This document shows, in pieces, positions 32,690 to 44,600 of a stretch of DNA of 64,000 bases. Numbering within the stretch: position 1 is the stretch's first letter; every line of letters starts with the position of its first letter. This stretch comes from Saccoglossus kowalevskii (Eukaryota > Hemichordata > Enteropneusta > Harrimaniidae): NCBI RefSeq assembly GCF_000003605.2, contig NW_003109979.1:86219-150218 (forward strand), in the 5' to 3' direction. The position numbers and the translations under genes were made by a program. Below the pieces are notes generated by a model that worked only from the letters and a program-made list of their open reading frames with translations, made no database searches and was not told where the DNA came from.

Positions 32690-35394
32690 AGTTGCGTGCA
32701 ATTTCTTTTTTTGGGATCTTGAACTCCATGTATCTGTGCCGCTGTTAACAATATGTAACATGTTGATAAAACTTAACTCTGTTGTTAATTCTACAAAACG
32801 TGTCGCGCATAACATTGCTATTCTGATAGCAACAAGGGGTTTCTTTTAATAATAATGTCGAACGGGTTATTTGTCCACCTTTCTATGAGTATGTATAGTC
32901 TGGGCATTCGCACCATTTTATCGCTTGGGGTAGTGTGTAACCATAACGACCTGGGTACTTAACAATGCATGCCACGTAAAGGGCGCCTCGTGTTTGGTAT
33001 GTCAATACACCGATGTTGATACGAATAAGTTATTGTTGCGTCGAGTGTTTTTTCTTCGTTCGAGGTTATATTAGGGCAATCAATTACAATGCTTATAAAA
33101 CTAGCTACATTAATCAGTTGCAATATCTGGGTAGCTACGATCACGGACAAGCATTTGGAAGATCGCGCTACGTTGAAATGCGACATCACACGTGTAATTT
33201 TCCGTTAATTGGGTCAACACAGCGAACGTTGCGAATTCATTTCGGCTCGGTTCAGTATAGCGTTACACACGCTCATTATTACAGCATATAACCTATATCT
33301 TAAAGTCAATAAGAAAGTTCATGGCGGGTAATTTTATCTGAGCTACGTTCTGAGTGATCAGTAAACTTGATGCCTGCTGGTCGGCTCCAAGCATTGAGAG
33401 TAAATTCCGCCCGCAATAGTGAAAAGAGACGATTGTCTAATGTGTATATAAACACGCCCGTCGTTAAATAATTATGCTCGCAGCTAACACACTTTTGACA
33501 CCAACATTTTTTTTTTGGAAATTTTGCTTACTTCATGTGACTGTATTTGAAAGTCTGAAGAAGAAGAAAAACATAATTTGTTTTTGTTGAAATATGAGCG
33601 TCGCCTGTACGCATTTTGACTAATTTTCGATAAACAACAACCGCTATAGTATGGTTTCATTCAGTAAAGAGAAATCACAAAGTCGTTGTCTCCACAGTTA
33701 GTGCATGAAGTGATCCCATTGAAGTGGCTTCATTTCTGTCGAGTGTGTTGTCTCATCTATCGAAGTTTTGAAACCAAATTAATATTTAGTATATATAACC
33801 ATTCCATGACTTGTATTTTACGAAAGAATTTGTTTGTTAAGATGAAAATATAATAAATATATTTCCACCCACTGCAAGTTTGTTTTTAATAAATACCTTC
33901 GTTGTCACATAAAGCGACGTAGGTATTATCAATGTGTCACGGTCGAGCGCCCTCTTTTGGTGACATATCCGTGAGGTTGGAATAACAACGTGGCGACGTC
34001 ATCATGAATTAGACAGTTTTTATATAAGTTTTAGTCTTCACTTTTTTATCATTGCCTTTTTAGTTTTGGTATATCTTTATTTTTAATGAATAGGTAAGGT
34101 TATAAACATGCAAAATTGTCAATAATCAACATGCTGTTAAGTTGTTTCGTTAACTGTAAGATCACAGTCGTCACATGACACGCGTACAAACTTCGTCACA
34201 TGTAACCAAAAATTTTACACTCATATCAAACATCACGCGGTGCGACGATTGTGTGACTTTAAAACATTGTATATTGTAACAATCTCAACCAAATAAAGAC
34301 ACTCAAATATGATGTGTTTGTTTTCTTTCTCTCCACTGTTAGTCAAGTTCTCGCATTCATACAATTCAACTCGTACGTGGTGTGATAAACGCGAACAGTT
34401 GAAGTACCATCGTCAGGGTGACACCCATGGTCGTTCCTTTCAGCGACACGACCTTATTAATTGATATCACTCCGCCACGGCTGAGTACATTTGATAACAA
34501 TGGTAGCTTGTTGTAAATCCGGATTGTTAAAATATGAAGAATGAGACACGGTTTAGTAAACAGACATTCTTGAACGAGCCGACAGCTAGTCTCCTCTTTC
34601 AAACGTAGCAATATTTGCGAGGACCCGATTACCCTCACCTAGGCATTGTTATTGCGCGATTCCGATGATGCTGGTGAACCATTCTGTTTGCGGGTGCAAC
34701 CAGTCTCAATAAAATACCGCAAAAATACAAACTTTTAATGCGATAGTTCGCGAGAGTCTAAATATTCCAACACACCCGTGTTACCACATGCAACGCCAAT
34801 ATTGTAAGAACCCCTTCGAACTACCTCTTGTTTACGTACCTGTTTAGTCCATTTAATGAAGTATCCTGAATTAAACTTTCCATTTTACAGGCGGCTGTAA
34901 AAGTCACCAGAGCACAGATAAACATAAGTAATAACATTTCATTGACCCTATCACGGGTATTAAATTGCACTCTCGTCAATGACACGCCACACCTCATAAC
35001 GCATCTTATAGGAATTCCGAATTCTATACCCCGTGGGTTGCATCAAACGACGCTTGCCTCATCAGTAAGTGGCCTTGCCTCCTTCAGTGACATTTTAATG
35101 CTTGTTAAAACTATAGTACATTGTTGTACATGTATGTATGTCGATTGTTAGTTTACATACATGTGTCAATACAGTACTATTATAACCGTCGTGTCTAGGT
35201 AAACATTTAAACATAAGCCATAACAACGTGCAGGTCGTGTACCGAGTTTCACAGTGCGGTCAGATCAAGACTTTGCAGATTTATTTTTAAAAAAATCATT
35301 GTATATAGCAATTGTCAATGGTTACCAAATCCAAGGCCTGCATTCAAGTTTGTTCTGTCAGCAAAATAAGAATACTATAATAAATGCTGCTAGA
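32690..35394. other. Gene-poor stretch, no gene recognised
   Basis: AT-rich. Open frames up to 92 codons without known domains. Nothing supports a gene. Confidence 0.45.
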
Positions 35395-35396
35395 TA

Positions 35397-35574
35397 CACT
35401 GTAACCTCAATATAATGAACACCTTTATAATGAAGTTCCTGATATAATGAACACATAGCCTGTCTTCCGCTTACAACAAACCCAATGTATTATGTGCTTC
35501 ATTATAGTGAACATTTCACTATAACAAACTAATTGTATGTCTCCCAAAGAGTTCGTTATAACGAGGCTACAGTG
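35397..35574. mobile_element. Tigger/pogo-like MITE
   Basis: 178 bp between TA dinucleotides (35395-35396 and 35575-35576), with inverted ends CACTGTAACCTCAATATAATGAAC and CACTGTAGCCTCGTTATAACGAAC (right end read on the other strand). The internal ATAATGAAC and TTATAGTGAACA words repeat. The CACTG-AACCTCGTTATAACGAAC type of end is that of TcMar-Tigger/pogo elements, which target TA. No transposase is present. Confidence 0.85.
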
Positions 35575-35579
35575 TAGTT

Positions 35580-36910
35580 GGTGAATAACACGATCAAAGT
35601 ATAGGCCTTATAGAAGATATCAAGTATTTGAATGATTTAAGTTAAATAATCTTTATTAACACTTCCACTTGCAATAAGATAATTGATATAAACTATGTGA
35701 CCTTGGGTCGGGGCCGGGATTGTAATTAATCAAAAATCACAAGAACAGGGCAGTAGTTGAGAAAATAGTTTGAATTGAAATCGATTGGCTAGAAAATCCA
35801 CGTATACTCTATTAAGTTTGTATTTATTTTTGTGAATGACAACCAAATACTATTGTATCGAGGACGTGAGATTTCTGTTCAGCTTTTTAATTCGATATTC
35901 ATTAACATGTTTTTCCAGAGTCATAAACTAAGTACAAGTTTCAAATGATGACAAATAGTGTCATAATTTTAAAAACAGTCAGTATAATGTGCCAGCCCAA
36001 CACCAATACGACCACACGTAGATGAAGGCATTCAGTGCAGTGTACCACACCACCCCAATACTTGAACGAACACACGTAGGGGAAGGCAGTCAATGCAGTG
36101 TACTACACTACCCCAACACATACATGAACATACACTTCGCCTTTTACGTCATGTTATCATGTGTACTTTCGTTTTCTTCACGCTAGCGTAAATCTGCACA
36201 CACACTAGACAAGACAGAACTCGCAGAACGAATCCTGAAAGATACGGAGGCAGTTTACCCATTACAACTCGCATCAATAGTGTGTTCTACATCTTTGTAA
36301 CAACCATATGAGTTGGCATTCCACAAACGCGCATTTAAAATAAAATAAAACTTTGAAACAAACAAGAATTACGGTATGTGCAAATTAAAATAACAATACA
36401 CATCAGGTTGCCCGGCGTAACTCGACACTCGATTAAATTTCGAGTTATTAAATGTGGACGTTAAACAACAAAAGACATTGCCCGTTGTTTTGCAAAAGTG
36501 CATTCCGTAGTGGTTTCAGCAACTCATTCAACATAGGTGCAAATAGTAACATGAGTACAACAGCTATGGAAATACAATATTTTATAAATTTAATTCATAA
36601 CATTGAATTAAACTTGCCATTTTCCGATGTCAAGAAAAGTGGGAATTCAGTGAAATTATTATTGAATTAAAAAAAAAATCAAGAATGCCAGCAATTCAGT
36701 CTTTTAGTTTCAAATATTCTACGAATAAAATTGTCCCGAAAAACTTACCAGTCAACATACAATGTGGGTATTGCTCTACTCGTTTATCGTTTGTCGTGAA
36801 TGGACATCATCTATTAAGAGATGAATACTGAATATTTAGAATAGCCTATCGCTCTTGTGGGCCATTAAGCACATCCATTAGAGTCACTGTGACCTCATTG
36901 ATGTTGAGGA
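35580..36910. other. Intergenic with a 58-bp tandem repeat
   Basis: No gene recognised. The repeat at 35996-36135 is listed separately. A 72-codon frame at 36452-36670 has no domain. Confidence 0.45.
35996..36135. repeat. 58-bp tandem repeat, 2.4 copies
   Basis: The units start with CCCAA at 35996, 36054 and 36112. Shared words are ACACGTAG, GAAGGCA and TGCAGTGTAC. The third unit is partial. Confidence 0.8.
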
Positions 36911-36917
36911 AAATTAA

Positions 36918-37602
36918 AGTAGTTTAAATCAGAGGACACATGCGCTTAGAAATTACATCTGTGAATTCATGTACCAGTGGTCTGTCTGTTTTTGTTAACG
37001 TGCATTGAGCATTCTGCCTTGATGTTGAAAGGAAAACTATTTCAGCCACTGTATACCAAATAATAAATCAATTAGTTTAAATTGGCATTAAAAAAAAAAA
37101 GATGAGGTAGCATTTAAGATGCCTACTTATGATTTAAATTACCGAAAAATTCTTAATTTTTAGGGCAATATACAAATATTGACTTTAAAAATGTTGGGGG
37201 TCAAAAGTTTAATAAGGAGAAAATGATGGTTGTATTTCAGTGGATAGTGGCCATTTTGGCAGTATTATAGTCTTTTGCCATAGGTTCCTATGGCAGAGAT
37301 ATTATGCCATATCTCAAATTGTAGGTTGGTGGCATAGACTGAATTATGTATTGTAAATGATGGGGTATTTTTTGTTCTCAATTATTTCGAAAATCTGAGT
37401 TTTAAAAAGTTTTAAAAAGATTATATGGACAACTTTCTCAAAATACGTCAGTGTAGCACACAAAAGAATGCTATGTCACGAGACATAGCTGTGCCATGAG
37501 GCAAAGTCTTCGTGATTTTACACAATAAACCAATGAACAATGTCATGCAAGGCAGAATACTCAATGTAAGTTAATATAAACCGTTATATTTTTTAAACCA
37601 CT
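36918..37602. mobile_element. TTAA-flanked TIR element, 685 bp
   Basis: Bounded by TTAA (36914-36917 and 37603-37606). The inverted ends AGTAGTTTAAA and AGTGGTTTAAA are followed further in by a second inverted block (GTTAACGTGCATTGAGCATT with CTGCCTTG, 36994-37022, against 37547-37576). The left arm carries about 50 bp more than the right. Inside is a perfect hairpin (TGCCATAGG and CCTATGGCA, 37276-37295). No transposase seen, so it is non-autonomous. Its TTAA target matches the MITEs at 23, 31 and 41 kb, but its ends differ. Confidence 0.65.
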
Positions 37603-37609
37603 TTAACTC

Positions 37610-40600
37610 TTGTCATTTCTCTTTACAAATGTGTCAGTAGAACTTAGCGCTTGGTCCTAACTACGACATGTGAGCATTTACGCCGGATACGAAAGCAGAC
37701 GCAGTTTAAACGTATTAATTACGAATTTAAATTTACTGGATCAAAACACACATTGTATACCATGTCAAAATAGAAGGGTAACGTTTGTGCAGGCTCAATG
37801 GATTTATTATTTTCACTGTCACAGTGATTGTGCGGGAAAAACATCTCCCTGAATTTAATATCACTTTTGCAATCGTCAATTAAACAGACCTAAGAGTCCA
37901 TCCGCCCGAAAAAAAATGCATTTATATTTTATCACCACAAAAGCATGTTAATTTCTAGATAGCGTCAATCGATTGTCATGTCCTGTGGGAGCTAAGTCAT
38001 GTTTTAACTTTCTTAACACGCATTGATCGGCGAAACATACAATGCTTGGGCGCGGTCAACATGGATTACCACTCTTTTACTGTGGTATCTGACTACCACT
38101 TAACTAAAACAGGTGTGGTCGAAAATTTGCCTAAAATGTTTTATTGTTCTGAAACCGTGAATTATTTCCACGGATTCACGATGCTCGAACCGAACCGACT
38201 GAAGCACGGGGGTTATTTTCTAACACACTATTTTGTGGGAGGGGTTTCCGTATAACGATGTGGAACTAATAATTTATATTCACCGTTAAAATGTAATAAA
38301 TTGTCACCTGCAGTTTGGTAAAAAACGCGCTCGCAAAATAAATGAACAACAAATGTCCCTCGTGTTGAATGAGGCTCCCCAAACCTCAAATTGATAGAAT
38401 TTGGTTGACTTAAACAAACATCGCAGTAGTAAAATTATGAAATGAAATAAACGCGAAAAGGTTTATGCAGATTGTTTTATATATATCCATGTAGTATATT
38501 TCCGCTACAAGGTTTCGCTATCATTATGTCATTTATTTTAGTAATTTAACGACTTTTGATATTTGAAAAAAGACGAAGTCTCTCTACGTGTATAACCTCT
38601 TGTCACATTCTTTTCCTACAACGAACATCACCACTCATACATGATGACGTGTTTGTCTGTATATAGTTTCCGGGCTAACAGAATCGCATACTAATACTAG
38701 TATTGCACTCTCGCGGGATAAATCCATTCATACTTGAAATTAGACTACCATCTTGTTTATTGCTATGATTGCTCATTGGAACACATAGATGGCGCTGTTC
38801 ATACCTCGGTAATTGCCGATGACATTCACCGCCTCTATTAATGACAGGTTCAATCTATGTAGCTATATACAAAGGGGAATCCTGATCATTTTAGTAAATT
38901 TAGACAACGAAACAAGACACTCGATCTCCATCGGCGAACAATGTACGATATCCCGTAATTTATTGTATTCATCCCTGGTTCGTTATTGCCACGTTCTCTG
39001 CTTCAGTGGTCAGTCAGTAACAATAGACGTGTCGTGACAACTGAAATAGATGCAAGAGATACCTTTATTAAATTGAATCAACGGTTGCCATGTGAACCCA
39101 AATCAATGTGTTGCACACAAGTTAAAAACAACATTCCGCAATAGCAACTGTTTCCCAACACCGTTGACACATTCACCTGGAAACTGACTTTAAAAGGTGT
39201 TAGACCAGAGTATTGTGTAATTATGATTATATGAGAAGAAGGTGAAATAAAAAAGGAATGATGTAAAAAGGAGCAAACCTGACCCTATTTAAAGTCCCAT
39301 CAGCGCTACACACAAGGAATGAACATACACACTGCCCTCAATTGACGACAAAGCACAATATACAGCCGTCGGCTGAGGGCGCACGTGATTTGGAGTCATC
39401 AAGAGTAAGTGACGAACTTGAACTGAAACCAATTGATCGAAACTACGCTAAACGAAAACGTATTTATAGCTCTCAAATGACAACTACGTTCCACGAATAG
39501 TTGTTCCGTATATATATATATACCCTATCTTTGGATGATAGTCAAGCGTTAGTCGTGTCACCGAGTTCCTGGCTTCTGAGAAAAAATCAAACAGAACTGC
39601 AGGCGAACATCTCACACGCGTTTGATTGGTTTCCGTGGAGCAGTTTCATATCACCGTACGGTTTCGATGATAACCCGAAATGAAGAACATTAAACGCAAA
39701 GAATGGAAGTTCTTGTCGTCCCTCAAACGCTCAAGCAAAACCAAAAAACTCAATATAATTCTTAAAATAACAACATGGTGATACGCTGACTTGATCTGAA
39801 AGTATCCATAGTGCTGCATCACGTGAAATCTCTCTTGCTACAGATATATCCTCTAGTTTAAAACTATGTTTGTAAAGAAACTGGTTAACATGTTCCCAAC
39901 ATAGTAAACGTGGATGGTAGACAGCACACTTCCCTTATTAGGCTGAAATAATTTTAGACGTAGTTAACGACCCCCCCCCCCTCGGTGACACATATTAATT
40001 ACTATTATCTGGGCTGTACTGGGAGCCGACTACCACTACCATGGCCGGTTGACGGTGCATAAATATCATACTCGACTGACGCGTTGACAAAAAATATATC
40101 GTGGACCATATAAAGTTGATTTGTCAAGTGTTTGCCTGCGAGAGAACAGTCAGGATTAATGAGTTATAACTGTATGCAAATTTACGCTGGGTTGTCATCT
40201 AATTATTTAAGTAATACATTAATATTTCTCCATCTATGAAAACAAAAAATAATATCCATATAAAATACATATTACATAAACTATAAACTATATTCAAAGA
40301 CATTAGAAATTTCAAATGTCTTTGCTATATTCGAGCGTGACTGGCGGATGACGTGACTCTTATCGGCATTTACATACAATAACATTTCAGTCGAACAATA
40401 AACAAATCACACACATGGACAACATCCTTCAATTTTTTTAATTTAGTTTATGGTGTTCCGTTTTACTTCTGACAACTCGGCACCGGCGAACGACATTATT
40501 AAGAGAATCACATTAAACAGTGAAGCCGCCCCCACTAAAGGGAAATGCACAAGAAAGGAACCGGCCCAATTCAGTCAGCTCATCGCTCGATAATTAGACT

Positions 40601-41100
40601 CGATAAATGTTCATGGTTTGCAGAGCTTGTGGATTAATTGGGGACACAAGTTTCTTTGATTAAAGAAAAGAAATACACATACAAATGCAGAGCTCCTTGA
40701 GCTCATTTACATTTTAGGAATTTGTATAGGTTCGAATGCAGGTGTGGCTAATCGCTATGCTAATGACAGATGTTGATCACTCGCCCGGCGTATGCTTTTA
40801 GAAACCCTCGTAGTTTCATTTTTTATTTACAAGCCGGTAACGATAATTCTTGAAAACATCCGTTTGCATAGCGGCGCTGTCTAGATCTCCTTCATCACAG
40901 TCCCTCTATCTCATTACAGCTCCCTGCTCTATCAGGGTCTGTGTATAGACATACTATCACAAAACCAAACATCTGGATAGGGCATCGAGTTAGTAAAGGA
41001 ATTCCCAGAGTTAAGTGGCCAGTGGTATATATGCTGCAGTTTAAATAGTCATCGTAAATATATATTATACTGTCTAGTGTCAATCTCGCCCGAAAACGTC
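37610..41100. other. Gene-poor stretch, no gene recognised
   Basis: AT-rich. Only short frames. A run of C lies near 39966-39979 and a TA run near 39512-39522. Confidence 0.45.
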
Positions 41101-41106
41101 GTTTAA

Positions 41107-41405
41107 AGCGCGGTAGTCGTTGCGCTGCGCATGTGCGAGATATATGGGTCTCATATAAACAAAGATGGCGACTTTGACTGTTGCGCAGATCAACGAGTAA
41201 GAACTGATACTTTTCCAAGCTTTAATTAAGTAATTTTCATGTTATTGGAAGGTATAGAAGAAGTCACCGGCGGTAATCAGTGCAAGTTGCGCCCAGGTCA
41301 AACCTCATACTTGCGATTTCCATTTGAAGAGCGCATTGGATTGTGGGAAAACCAATGTTTATCAACACAAATGCGGCACATGCGCAGCGCGACGACTACC
41401 GCGCA
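41107..41405. mobile_element. TTAA-flanked MITE, long form with 28-bp TIRs
   Basis: 299 bp between TTAA (41103-41106 and 41406-41409). The ends are almost perfect inverted repeats: GCGCGGTAGTCGTTGCGCTG on the left matches GCGCGGTAGTCGTCGCGCTG from the right, and both go on with CGCATGTG. The left inside has an ATATGGGTCTCAT word related to the short copies. Best copy of this family in the window; piggyBac-like by its target only. Confidence 0.85.
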
Positions 41406-41527
41406 TTAATAACTAGAACATGTTGTTTTTCTTCAAATTGCGCCACCAATGGCGGAATTGATAGTGTATTTTGTTTTGTTTCGAGTACGAAATGATTTAA
41501 CTATCCAGGTGTGTGAAAGACACGGTA

Positions 41528-41612
41528 GGGGCGGTGGTCGTCGCGCCGTGTCATGTTCCGAGTCGGTATGGGACCCATGGCGACGTATACAACGCGTGTA
41601 AAATATGTGTAA
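41528..41612. mobile_element. Partial copy of the TTAA MITE family
   Basis: GGGGCGGTGGTCGTCGCG and the core GACGTATACAACGCGTGTAA match the left part of 23118-23241. The right end is missing and no TTAA is seen at the left. It lies 120 bp from the long form. Confidence 0.65.
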
Positions 41613-41619
41613 ACGACCT

Positions 41620-44600
41620 TCTAAGGACAGAATCAGACTGTATCACCGAAGCAATTAATAAACATCGATTCTTGTGTTTTTGACAGATTAATATCTGATA
41701 TGTACACTCCCAGTCGATTACATTTTCGCCAAGGTCAACGATGTTAACTGTCGTACAGCACAATGCAGTATTCGAGGGGTAACTCCTAATGTGTTTTTCT
41801 GTGGTGTCTATGATTACCATCGAACCCGATTTAACATATCTGGAACAATTCCCCGGACATATTCATACAGAATAATGTATTCATCCGTTTATATTGCCCA
41901 TATGTGCATCTTACACGGTTACTACAACATAATTTAGTTCTTCAGTTCACACTAAGAAATACAAGCCTCATTATTTATTTATTTTTTTTGGAGGCAGTAA
42001 ATTAAATACTACATACTTCGTCAATTTGCAAAAGTGAGTGTAAAAACAAACATCGCCGCTGGTGGCGCTATCATTAATAAAATCTACCGCGTACACGTAC
42101 ACGTACACGACTATATTTAGAAGAGTGGAAATTCATACTATATTTAGAACCATTAAATTTCATTTCCGCCAATTGTTCTATCTCCCACGTATCAGTAAAT
42201 GCCATGATTCAGCATGCACATACCGCAATAAGGTCGATTCATACGGAAATTTATCCCTGAAAACCTGAAGGTAATCTACCCCAGCCATACTGCACGTATC
42301 AGTGACTGGATAAAAATAGATATTAATGAACACCTATAGTTTGTCGCAATGACCTTCAGTAAATCAACAGATCGTTTACTCATCTGGGTATTTATAAGTG
42401 TTAAGTGAAGTATACTGGTATCAAACTGTGACTATTCATTCAGTATGATGCTTTATGTGGAGTTGGCCTCATTAACAAGATCACACAACGTTGGGTTTTT
42501 TTCTCTTCTTTTCACAAAAAACTTAACTTGTAGATTTTCCTTTATCGCCTTTAAATTTGTATAAATTCATGAGTGCAGCAGGCTTTTTAAGATCAGTTAA
42601 AACCGTGACGAGTCAAAATGATGTTAATTGTGCATCTGTCAATCTCTATTTAGTCACTTAAAAACCATCGTCCCTTGAGAAGTCTCTCTCGGAACTCTGT
42701 TGATACAGACCATTTCCCATATACGTTTAGCATTGAACTTGGCAAGCCTGATTCGTTGAGAACAATGAAGTCAGGTTGAGCAAATATGTGCGCAATTTAT
42801 GATAATTAACCCCAAAATACGACAGCGGCGGTCCCACCTTAAATGTGTGTGGAATGTACGAAAGAAGTAATTTTCCGTTATTGTGATACCTCGGAACGCG
42901 ATAGTAATGTAATGGAAGTTGTGTTTAAACAAAACACGAACATGTCATTCCTATTGCTCGGACCACCTGTATATTTTTATTCAGTAAATGAAGTTTACGA
43001 AACGACACAATACAGCGAATTTTTTCGCAGTTTCGTACGACGAGAATTGACAACGTTATCAAAAAATCAATAAATAAATCAACAGATTACAGACATAAAT
43101 ATATATTACAGCATTGGGTGTGAATTTGGATCATGTGACAGGGCCGCTTGCCTGGCAACGTGGGCGCCGTGTATAACCGTGCCTGGCACCCACTAGTGTT
43201 CGGTTAACTATTATATTTGGATAACGGGGCAGGGCTGTTATGAAATTCCGTGACTGTCCCTCTGTGCGAGGAACTGTGAAATTTCGACTCGCATGAGGAA
43301 CGAAAAAAAGCCACTCCCGTACCATGCGCATGTATATTCATGTAATTAAGTAAATCGCCGGATCCCTGGATGTCAGTCACGGTGTAAAACAAGAAGAGAA
43401 ACCCTAAGCGCACACAGCACAGACAATATATTTCGTCACGGTATATTTGCGACGGCTGACACAAACACGCAGTTGAGTTTTATACGTCAAAAAATCAATC
43501 ATTGAATGTTAGATTTTAGGGTCGGGTAGCCAATTAAGCAAAATCTTGAAGGTACCCTCGCACGCATTGGCCCCAAACGGGATCTTACTAACAGTAGAAA
43601 ATGGTTCCGTGAATACGCACACAAATCGCGACACTACCTGTGTGCAGCAATGAAGCGGACTAAAGGTCATCGCAACATGATATACAGATTGCCTATGTTG
43701 TAACCACTATATAATAAGTAAATACATTTGAAATGGACTCCATATTTCAATTACCAATGTTTTTAATTGCAAAAATCGTAAAATGCGGAAGGTTGTCTAG
43801 GGTCGAGAAAATTTTGTAATGCACACATAAAACGTAGTTCGATTTCTTCTTGGTTCATGACATGTTCTTCATGATTAAGGGTGATCAGCTTACACAAAAT
43901 TTGGGGACAGCAATCTCCTGGAACATTTTTTTTGAATTATTCTCTGTGATTGGCTGTTTGAAATTTCGAAGATAAACGTTGGGGTACGAAGACTATTTTT
44001 TTCATTACGAAAATCAATTGTATTACAACCAAAAATGGCCGCAAAAGCTGGGTTTAACCATAGATTTTTCCGAGGGGGCGACCGCCACTCTGCCCCACTG
44101 TCCCGCCGCCACTGTATTTGCATAATGTTATCTGTTTGATGGAACGTTTCACTCAGCATAATATGAGGAACGTGTTGCCATACTAACGCAGCACGCGTTC
44201 AAATTTCGGGGTCTAATTTACACGCGCTGAAAACGTCGCACGTTGAACACGACGCGCTGCGAAGACTGTTATTTGCAGTGTAGACAGTTTTTCGGGGTGG
44301 GGTCTCGAGTAATTTATTCAAAGTGTCACTGCTATCATCGATAATCTTACATTAATATGGCGTGTCAATCAGATTGTTCGCACGTGTTCTAGGAGTATAC
44401 TCCAGTGTCGTGAGATAACACACATTGGAATTCATATATGCATACTGTTATAAGTAGAATGAAAAGGTAATAACAGTGATGCCTTAAAGGGGAACCTGCC
44501 AACCCCAGGGATTGCACCAAGGAATCATGGGACACTATTGTTTATGTTGTTTACAATGTTAATGTATCTTTTGTTATCCATTTAATTTTAATCCAGAAAA

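Noticed and set aside
44188-44268. Imperfect GC-rich inverted repeat as a possible MITE
   Set aside because: Arms match only in part and no target duplication is seen.
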